Positions 1 through 5,392 of a DNA stretch of 8,001 nucleotides are shown here, in pieces. Every line of letters begins with the position of its first letter. Position 1 is the first letter of the stretch. The DNA comes from Aquificaceae bacterium (GTDB lineage Bacteria > Aquificota > Aquificia > Aquificales > Aquificaceae): assembly GCA_027049085.1 (NCBI GenBank), contig JALTVH010000312.1, positions 1 to 8,001 of the forward strand, given 5' to 3'. A model generated the notes under the pieces. It was not told the DNA's origin. It made no database searches and saw nothing but the letters and a program-made list of their open reading frames with translations. The position numbers and the translations under genes were made by a program.

Positions 1-401
1 CACCGGTACTTTTCTCTGAAGTGATGGGCAATTACCTTAAGGTCTTCAACCTCAAGGATGTCACCGAGGAGATTTCCCTCTTCATCATTGAGTTTAACTT
101 CTTTGCCAGCAATTATAGAATCGTGATCGTGCCTTCCAATATCTGTGTTGTCATGGTCGGTCACGATTGCAAAGTCTATTTTTTCCTCCCTCAAAGCACT
201 TAGGATATCCTCGGGTTTTCCAAGAGAATCAAAGGAATACTGGGTGTGGATGTGTAATACAAATGAATACACGTAGAAATCGGGCGGGACTAAAACCTCT
301 CTGTTTTTTCTTGGTTTTCCAAAGTACCTTACAGGAAAGATAAAAAACCATATAAAAAGGGCTGCAAGTAATAAAGTGAGGATTAAGAGTATCGTTATCA
401 T
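1..401 (-). CDS. Membrane-anchored PHP-domain metal-dependent hydrolase (3' end beyond the window)
   Basis: Only the first 133 codons are present; the gene runs off the left edge. Residues about 2-22 form one uninterrupted hydrophobic segment (an uncleaved anchor or signal peptide), followed by a basic stretch. A PHP domain then begins: HIHTQYSFDS at 50-59 carries the HxH metal-binding pair, and TDHDNTD at 81-87 is the second PHP metal motif. PHP proteins are usually phosphoesterases or nucleases with a multi-metal centre; the substrate cannot be told here. The ATG overlaps the trpS stop as ATGA with no good Shine-Dalgarno, so translation is probably coupled to trpS. The topology suggests the PHP domain is outside the cytoplasm or tethered to the membrane. 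The family is fairly sure, the specific role unknown. Confidence 0.82.
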   Translation of the reverse strand, partial: MITILLILTLLLAALFIWFFIFPVRYFGKPRKNREVLVPPDFYVYSFVLHIHTQYSFDSLGKPEDILSALREEKIDFAIVTDHDNTDIGRHDHDSIIAGKEVKLNDEEGNLLGDILEVEDLKVIAHHFREKYR

Positions 402-1582
402 TTTAAGTTGATTGCCTGACGTACTTGTTCCATAGTTTCAAGGGCGACGTTTCTTGCTGAAATGGAACCTTCTATAAAGATCTGTTCAACTTTTCTGATA
501 TTTTTTTGAATTTGATGCCTCCTTTCCCTTATAGGTTTTAGAAATTCCTCAAGAGAGTGGATCATAATTTTTTTGCAGTCAACACATCCAAGGGCACCTG
601 ACCTGCAGTCTCCGTTTATCTCTTCAACCTTATCCTGCGGAGTAAATAGCCTGTGGTAAGAGAAAACTGGACAGACATTAGGCCTTCCCGGGTCATTTTT
701 TCTGAGTTTCTGGGGGTCGGTAAACATTTTCATGACCTTTGTTTCAACCTCTTCCTCGGTGTCAGCGAAGTAAATCGCATTGTTGTATGACTTGCTCATC
801 TTCCTTCCGTCGGTTCCGAGGATCTTGGGTGTCTCAGTGAGCAGAGCTTCCGGTTCGGGAAAGATGTCGCCATACAGGCTGTTAAAGCGCCTCGCTATTT
901 CCCTTGACAGCTCAATGTGGGGGAGCTGGTCTTCACCTACAGGGACTCCCTGACCTTTGTAGATAAGGATATCTGCGCTCTGCAAAACAGGGTAGCCGAG
1001 GAACCCGTATGTGTCAGTGTCGTAAAAGTCCCTCTTGGAGACATTGATCTTTTTAAGGAGTTCAGGTTCAATTTCACCTTCAAACAGTGCAGAGATGAAG
1101 GTGGAAGAAAGGTCCTCAAGGAGATGTTCCTCAAACCTCTCAAAGTCCTCAACCTTGTAGGGAATCATGTTTAAAAACTGTCTAACCACATCTCTCAGTC
1201 CTCCTCTGAACTGAAGCTCTATTTCAGAAAGCCTAAGCAGGTTGTACTTCATGTCCTTGTAAGTTGGATTCCACTCAAGCCAGCTCTTTGGAGTGATCAT
1301 CGAAAAGATCAGGTGAAGTTCGGCGTGTTCCTTTACTCTGGACTGAATAAAGAGAGTCCCTTTTTCCGGTTCAAGGCCGAGGGCTAACCAGTCTATCATT
1401 ACATCCCTGATGTGGTTCTTTAAATCCTGAGTTTTTTTGTATGCAGTTGTCAGAGCGTGCCAGTCTGCAATAAAGAAAAAGGTCTCATGCTCATTCTGGA
1501 GCTTTATCCAGTTTCTAATTACGCCAAAGTAATGTCCCAGATGGAGTTTACCTGTTGGTCTCATTCCGCTGACTATTCGCAT
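398..1582 (-). CDS. trpS: Tryptophanyl-tRNA synthetase, probable [4Fe-4S]-binding type
   Basis: Class I aminoacyl-tRNA synthetase that charges tRNA-Trp in the cytoplasm. In 394 residues it has the N-terminal signature MRIVSGMRPTGKLHLGHYFG, with HLGH (14-17) as the HIGH motif, the VPVGEDQLPHIELSREIARR region around 213-232, and KMSKS at 261-265. Four cysteines at 304, 326, 333 and 336 form C-x21-C-x6-C-x2-C, very close to the [4Fe-4S] motif near the anticodon-binding region of Thermotoga maritima TrpRS. At 394 aa it is longer than the usual 320-340, mainly because of about 65 extra residues (roughly 117-185) between the WNPTYKDMKYNL and YGFLGYPVLQSADIL segments. The frame stays open upstream to 1696, but the start at 1582 is chosen because the conserved N-terminus begins exactly there and upstream residues are unlike the family. 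It is divergent from gspK and coupled downstream to the PHP gene. Confidence 0.96.
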   Translation of the reverse strand: MRIVSGMRPTGKLHLGHYFGVIRNWIKLQNEHETFFFIADWHALTTAYKKTQDLKNHIRDVMIDWLALGLEPEKGTLFIQSRVKEHAELHLIFSMITPKSWLEWNPTYKDMKYNLLRLSEIELQFRGGLRDVVRQFLNMIPYKVEDFERFEEHLLEDLSSTFISALFEGEIEPELLKKINVSKRDFYDTDTYGFLGYPVLQSADILIYKGQGVPVGEDQLPHIELSREIARRFNSLYGDIFPEPEALLTETPKILGTDGRKMSKSYNNAIYFADTEEEVETKVMKMFTDPQKLRKNDPGRPNVCPVFSYHRLFTPQDKVEEINGDCRSGALGCVDCKKIMIHSLEEFLKPIRERRHQIQKNIRKVEQIFIEGSISARNVALETMEQVRQAINLK

Positions 1583-1602
1583 AATGAAGTATTTTAATTT
1601 AT
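1583..1602. promoter_or_regulatory. Divergent trpS/gspK start region with back-to-back -10-like hexamers
   Basis: This 20-bp AT-rich gap separates two divergent start codons. On the minus strand TAAAAT (1596-1591) lies 8 nt before the trpS ATG. On the plus strand TATTTT (1590-1595) lies 7 nt before the gspK GTG, so the hexamers overlap. Neither gene has a Shine-Dalgarno sequence. The spacing would put transcription starts at or next to the start codons, as in leaderless mRNAs. No convincing -35 box was seen, so this is inference. Confidence 0.33.
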
Positions 1603-2460
1603 GTGTTTGTAGTCCTTGCTCTGTCCTTTTTTCTTGCCCTTTCAATGATCGTTGTCTCATCTTTTGAATCAACGAGTTCAACGGGACTTTATGCAAGGAA
1701 GATCTATCTCAAACAGCAGGCATATCATGCCCTTGTCTCAGTCCTTCCGTATATCCTTGAGGGTTTGAGAAGGGAAGACCAGAATATTGACACTCTCCTG
1801 GATCCATGGGCTACACCCTTTGTTATTGAGGCTGATAAAGGGAAGCTCTCAATAGTAATTTACGATGAGGACAGATTCCTTAATTTAAATTCCCTTTCCA
1901 AAGACGAGGCCTACAGAAAGGTTTTTGAGAGACTTCTTACCCTACTTGAAATAAGTCCTGGATACAGCGAGAGGCTCCTTGCCTGGATCGGAAAAGGCGG
2001 AATTCCCTATGAAGATGAATATCCCCTGAAAGGGGCACCTTTAGACAGTCCGGAAGAGCTCAGATATATAGGAATGACCGAAGAGGAGCTTTATGGTAAA
2101 ACCATGGGCGACGTAACCTTTCCCGGAATTTTAAGTCTTGTGACTACTTACTCTTCAGGAAGGATAAACATCAACACAGCGCCCAAGTATGTCCTGATGG
2201 CTCTTGATGATGGTATAGACGAAACTGTTGCTGACCGGATAATTGAGTACAGGGCAACCAAGCCGTTCAAGAAGCCGAAAGACCTTGTTCTTGTTGAGGG
2301 AGTGAATTTTGACATCCTTTACAGGATAGAGAAGATTATTGATGTCAAGAGCACCCACTTCAGGATCAACGCAATGGTCAAAACTGGAGATGTTGAAACG
2401 ACCCTTGAGGTGATATACGATAGGGCGGGGGGCAGGATAGTCTACAAGAGGATTTACTGA
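1603..2460 (+). CDS. gspK: Type II secretion minor pseudopilin GspK
   Basis: GspK is the large minor pseudopilin at the tip of the type II secretion pseudopilus in the inner membrane and periplasm. The 285-aa product begins with a hydrophobic helix (about 1-20), then shows family landmarks in order: DEDRFLNLNSL (88-98, the usual DE-x-GK-x-NLN region), LLAWIG (125-130), APLDSPEELRYIGMTEE (145-161), and GRININTAPKYVLMAL (186-201), which is the hallmark INxNTAP motif. A helix-hairpin-helix-like segment (about 205-245) follows. The GTG start is the only plausible one: the frame closes at a TGA at 1585-1587. The usual short basic prepilin leader with Gly before the hydrophobic helix is missing. 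The stop overlaps gspF by one base (TGATG), so the two form an operon. Confidence 0.85.
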   Translation: MFVVLALSFFLALSMIVVSSFESTSSTGLYARKIYLKQQAYHALVSVLPYILEGLRREDQNIDTLLDPWATPFVIEADKGKLSIVIYDEDRFLNLNSLSKDEAYRKVFERLLTLLEISPGYSERLLAWIGKGGIPYEDEYPLKGAPLDSPEELRYIGMTEEELYGKTMGDVTFPGILSLVTTYSSGRININTAPKYVLMALDDGIDETVADRIIEYRATKPFKKPKDLVLVEGVNFDILYRIEKIIDVKSTHFRINAMVKTGDVETTLEVIYDRAGGRIVYKRIY

Positions 2461-3656
2461 TGGCTGAGTTTTTCTTTGAAGGTATCAAGGAGGGAAAGAG
2501 GGTTAAGGGAAAGGTGAGCGCCTCTCAAAAAAGGGAGGTCCTTGCCCGTCTGAAAGCCGATGGCATCGTCCCCGTTGAGATCAGGGAAGCAACGAGGAGA
2601 AGGTTCCTTTTTAAGAGAGAACTCCATCTCAGGAAACCCTCTGAGGAAGACCTTTCCTTTGTCCTCCTTCAGATAGGTGTGCTCCTTGAGTCGGGAATGC
2701 CTCTGGCTCACTCTCTTCAGCTTGTAGCCCAGCAGGTTGAGGATCAGAGAATAAGCGGTGCCCTGCTGAGCGTAAAGGCCGACATAGAGAGAGGAGAGCC
2801 CGCTTCCTCTTCCTTCCGAAAGACCGGACTTTTTCCTGATTTCTTCTGTGAGATGCTTACAGCAGCAGAAACAGGTGAAAACCTCGAAAGGATATTCAGC
2901 ATGGCGGGTCATCACCTTGAAACGGTTGCGGACCTGAAAGGCAGGATCCTCAATGCAGTTATCTATCCTGCGGTGGTTATCGGCTTTAGTTTCATTGCTC
3001 TGTTTATAGCTCTCAAATTTGTAGTGCCGAGGATCGCAGGGATCCTTGAAGGGATGGGAAGGGATCTGCCTCTGATGACGAGGCTCGTTATTCTATTTGC
3101 TGATGGGGTATCCCTTCTCTTCTGGTCTCTGCCCTTCCTTGTGCTTGTTGCGTTTATATTCAGGAAGAGGATCTTCAAAGCCCAGAACATAGACAGGGTT
3201 GTCACTCGCCTTCCGGGCATAGGGAAAATAAGGAAATTCTTTGACCTCTCAAGGTTCGCCTACACCCTCCACCTGACCCTTTCCTCCGCAGTCCCCCTGA
3301 CAAGAGCTTACGATATTGCCACTTCAAGCATCTCTTCTCTGAAGCTCAGGGAGTATCTCAAATCACGGAGGGATGATGTTGAAAGGGGAGTAAATATCTC
3401 TGAGATCCTAAAAGGAAGTGGTGAATTTCCACCACTGTTCATTAACCTTTTTGAGACGGGTGAGAACAGCGGTGAGCTTGAGAGGATGCTATCTCTCATA
3501 GCAGACATTTACAGGAGAGAGAGCCTGAGGATGATTAACCTCTGGACGAGGATGATAGAGCCTGTGTCCATCCTCATCATCGGTACGGTTGTAGGAATAA
3601 TAGCTCTTAGCGTTATACTTCCGCTAACAGAGGTGACTTCCACTATCGGCAGGTAG
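2460..3656 (+). CDS. gspF: Type II secretion / type IV pilus inner-membrane platform protein GspF
   Basis: Polytopic inner-membrane platform protein that couples the assembly ATPase (GspE/PilB type) to pseudopilus growth. At 398 aa it has the normal family length and architecture: an N-terminal cytoplasmic region (about 1-60), a first GspF repeat (about 65-188) with AETGENLE at 136-143, a second repeat (about 265-390) with FETGENSGELE at 331-341, and three membrane helices at about 165-188, 216-236 and 369-388. The ATG overlaps the gspK stop, and a good Shine-Dalgarno (AGAGGA) lies 7 nt upstream. No gspE, gspD or other pseudopilin gene is in the window, so the rest of the machine must be encoded elsewhere. 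gspF versus pilC is decided by the gspK partner. The end faces selC, which ends 23 bp away on the other strand. Confidence 0.93.
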   Translation: MAEFFFEGIKEGKRVKGKVSASQKREVLARLKADGIVPVEIREATRRRFLFKRELHLRKPSEEDLSFVLLQIGVLLESGMPLAHSLQLVAQQVEDQRISGALLSVKADIERGEPASSSFRKTGLFPDFFCEMLTAAETGENLERIFSMAGHHLETVADLKGRILNAVIYPAVVIGFSFIALFIALKFVVPRIAGILEGMGRDLPLMTRLVILFADGVSLLFWSLPFLVLVAFIFRKRIFKAQNIDRVVTRLPGIGKIRKFFDLSRFAYTLHLTLSSAVPLTRAYDIATSSISSLKLREYLKSRRDDVERGVNISEILKGSGEFPPLFINLFETGENSGELERMLSLIADIYRRESLRMINLWTRMIEPVSILIIGTVVGIIALSVILPLTEVTSTIGR

Positions 3657-3657
3657 T

Positions 3658-3679
3658 AAAAAAGAGCCTTCCTGAGAAG
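3658..3679 (-). terminator. Possible weak intrinsic terminator after selC
   Basis: Reading the minus strand after the tRNA CCA end, a short interrupted hairpin (TTC/GAA with a TCAG loop; the outer GCC/GGC pairing reaches into the tRNA tail) is followed by a run of six T (3663-3658). The stem is short, so this is only a candidate terminator for the lipoprotein-selB-selC transcript. It sits in the 23-bp gap between the convergent gspF and selC genes. Confidence 0.3.
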
Positions 3680-3777
3680 TGGCGGGAGAGGGAGGGAATC
3701 GAACCCTCCGGAGACCCCCGAGGGACCTCCCTCGGGATTTGAAGTCCCGGGACCGCACCAGCGTGTCATCCTCTCCC
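3680..3777 (-). tRNA. selC: Selenocysteine tRNA (anticodon TCA), CCA encoded
   Basis: This 98-nt tRNA on the minus strand is charged with serine by SerRS, converted to Sec-tRNA by SelA, and delivered to UGA codons by SelB. Visible parts: an 8-bp acceptor stem (GGGAGAGG at 3777-3770 with CCTCTCCC at 3691-3684), a 5-bp T stem around loop TTCGATT, and an anticodon stem CGGGA/TCCCG around CTTCAAA, giving anticodon TCA. The long variable arm has a stem of about 8 bp with two wobble pairs (GGAGGTCC with GGGTCTCC). The extended D arm (GAC-A-CGC, loop TGGT, GCGGTC) makes six pairs with one unpaired A. Discriminator G73 and CCA are encoded. The 8+5 acceptor/T arrangement and long extra arm are diagnostic of bacterial tRNA-Sec. 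Its first 12 nt overlap the end of selB. Confidence 0.97.
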
Positions 3778-5250
3778 TTTCCATATCCTTGAATTTCCTT
3801 TGCGAAGGGTTAATCCCAGGTAATCAAGGTACTCAAGAAGCGGGATAACATACTTCCTTGTTAAACCAAGAGCCTCCTTGGCTTTCCTGACGTCAAGGGT
3901 CTCTCCTGCCTTCTGAAGGGTCTCTATGTAATCCTTTAAAAGCCCGTCTGAGATTATAAGGGAAGTTCCGAGTCTGTGAACCATTCTCTTTTTAACGCAG
4001 TGCCTGATCGTATCCTTTGTCACACCCTCCTGAAGGAGGTCCCTCTCTTCCCAAATTTTCTCCGAAGTCAGTTTCAGAAGCTTTTCCACTGACTTCCGGT
4101 CTGGAAGATCTTCTATTTTGACAGTCTTTTCCACCGCCGGCTTTTCCCTCTGCAGATAGCTCTCAAAATTGTTAAGAAGGTCATCAAGGTTTCTTGCAAT
4201 GAACTCTTTCTTAAAGTTCCTTGGCGATGGATGAAGGACATCAGCACCTCCGATGGGGCGTCCCTGGGAATTGAGAATAAGAATCCTGTCGCCTCTGAAG
4301 GCGACAACCTCCCCTTCACACCTGAAAAGATAAATTCCCTCCCCAGGTTCTCTGATCCTTCCCCTGACTTCACCCATTCCGATAAAGGCAGAGTAAATAC
4401 CGCCCTTCTTCAGGGGGACATCGCTTTTTATAATCAGGTTTGTGGATTTGCTGTACTCACCTTCCCTTAAAATCCAGAATCCTCTCTCAATCTTATCTGG
4501 TTCCACCTCTGGGATGTTAAGGGCAACCCTCTGACCTGCAAAAGCCTTCTCAATAAACTTCCCGTGGTTTTGGATCTTCCTTACTCTTCCCTTTATGGAA
4601 ACCGGTTCAATAACAATTCTTTCACCTTCTTTTAGAGTCCCGCTTACCATAGTGCCCCTGACTACCGTCCCAAAGCCTCTCACTGTGAAGGCGCTGTCAA
4701 TATGAATCCTGAGAGGACCCTCAAGGGGGTGTGGTTCAAGGATTGATGCTACCTTCCCTATGGCGGAAACGATGGCTTTATGTGATTCTTCGGTAAAGGG
4801 AGAAAACTCAAGAACCACCGGATCTAATTCGTTTTTATTAAGAAAGTTCCTGATTTCTGATTTTCTCTTCTCAATCAGGTTTCTGTCAGCCTTGTCTATC
4901 TTTGTAACAACCGCAATTATCCTTTGAATTCCCAGGGAACGTGCTATGACAAGGTGTTCTTCGGTCTGCTGTTTTATTCCCTCAAGAGCGTCAATAACAA
5001 GAATGAGAGCCCTTGCACCTGCCATTCCTGCAATTGCGTTTTTGATGAAGCGTTCATGGCCGGGAAGGTCAATAATTTCTGCACAAATTCCCTTCTCAGG
5101 AAAATCAATGTAGGCAAAGCCAATATCTATACTGAGTCCTCTCTTTTTCTCTTCGGGGAGTCTGTCGGTGTCTTTCCCGGTTATTGTTTTTATTAGAGTT
5201 GTTTTACCATGGTCAACATGCCCGCCTGTAGCAAAGAGGATATGCCTCAT
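3766..5250 (-). CDS. selB: Selenocysteine-specific translation elongation factor SelB
   Basis: GTPase that carries Sec-tRNA to the ribosome at UGA codons by binding the SECIS hairpin in the mRNA. Residues 1 to about 340 are the EF-Tu-like part: G1 GGHVDHGKT (9-17), G2-region GLSIDIGF (38-45), G3 DLPGHE (61-66), G4 TKID (116-119), RGFGTVVRGT (191-200) opening domain II, and a barrel ending near DVLHPSP (337-343). The C-terminal RNA-binding part is short, about 150 residues. Its last winged helix is clear (TLDVRKAKEALGLTRKYVIP at 451-470, then LLEYLDYLGL), but only one further degenerate repeat seems to precede it. Total 494 aa against roughly 580-640 in well-known SelBs. The start overlaps the lipoprotein stop (ATGA). 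The last three codons and the TGA stop lie within selC. Confidence 0.96.
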   Translation of the reverse strand: MRHILFATGGHVDHGKTTLIKTITGKDTDRLPEEKKRGLSIDIGFAYIDFPEKGICAEIIDLPGHERFIKNAIAGMAGARALILVIDALEGIKQQTEEHLVIARSLGIQRIIAVVTKIDKADRNLIEKRKSEIRNFLNKNELDPVVLEFSPFTEESHKAIVSAIGKVASILEPHPLEGPLRIHIDSAFTVRGFGTVVRGTMVSGTLKEGERIVIEPVSIKGRVRKIQNHGKFIEKAFAGQRVALNIPEVEPDKIERGFWILREGEYSKSTNLIIKSDVPLKKGGIYSAFIGMGEVRGRIREPGEGIYLFRCEGEVVAFRGDRILILNSQGRPIGGADVLHPSPRNFKKEFIARNLDDLLNNFESYLQREKPAVEKTVKIEDLPDRKSVEKLLKLTSEKIWEERDLLQEGVTKDTIRHCVKKRMVHRLGTSLIISDGLLKDYIETLQKAGETLDVRKAKEALGLTRKYVIPLLEYLDYLGLTLRKGNSRIWKGRG

Positions 5251-5375
5251 TGTCTGTACTGAATATGAACCTTTCCTCTGACCCCCATTTCAACCTCTGT
5301 AGACCCGTTATCGTACTTGGCAGAGCATCCAAGGAGCAGTAGGAAAACCGCAAGTATTAAAAATCTCACTGGCAT
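5247..5375 (-). CDS. Small lipoprotein upstream of and coupled to selB
   Basis: A 42-aa product not recognised as a known family. Residues 1-16 form a classic lipoprotein signal peptide: basic N-terminus (MPVR), hydrophobic core, then lipobox LLLG-C with the lipidated Cys at 17. The mature peptide would be only 26 residues, polar and ending KVHIQYRQ. Its TGA overlaps the selB ATG as ATGA, and selB lacks a close Shine-Dalgarno, so selB translation probably depends on this frame being read. It may act at the membrane, perhaps with the adjacent transporter, or serve mainly as a coupling leader for selB. The lipobox and exact overlap make it a credible gene; its function is unknown. Confidence 0.72.
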   Translation of the reverse strand: MPVRFLILAVFLLLLGCSAKYDNGSTEVEMGVRGKVHIQYRQ

Positions 5376-5392
5376 TTATATAAAATAACCAA
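5376..5392. promoter_or_regulatory. Divergent promoter region between the two sel transcription units
   Basis: This 17-bp AT-rich gap lies between divergent ATGs. On the plus strand TAAAAT (5381-5386) ends 6 nt before the transporter ATG, with a -35-like TTAAAA at 5357-5362 (18-nt spacer). On the minus strand TATTTT (5387-5382) ends 6 nt before the lipoprotein ATG. The hexamers overlap, so polymerase binding in the two directions would be mutually exclusive. Neither gene has a Shine-Dalgarno, consistent with leaderless transcripts. This is inferred from motif spacing only. Confidence 0.35.

Noticed and set aside
21..203. 60-aa plus-strand frame at the left edge
   Set aside because: It is antisense to the PHP-domain gene, whose metal-binding motifs show which strand is coding.
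1583..1696. Longer trpS start at 1696
   Set aside because: The extra 38 residues resemble nothing in TrpRS and would overlap gspK antisense. The conserved N-terminus begins at 1582.
2454..2915. 153-aa open frame on the minus strand opposite gspF
   Set aside because: It is a shadow of the clear gspF frame: no domain, no Shine-Dalgarno and no conserved-looking segments.
3640..3768. Readthrough of the selB UGA as Sec, extending SelB across the tRNA gene (the frame stays open to near 3642)
   Set aside because: SelB already has its complete final winged helix, and the extension would be a translation of tRNA sequence with no family similarity. The open frame is probably chance.
3509..3784. 91-aa minus-strand frame through selC and the end of gspF
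   Set aside because: It translates the tRNA-Sec gene and antisense gspF; it is not a plausible protein.
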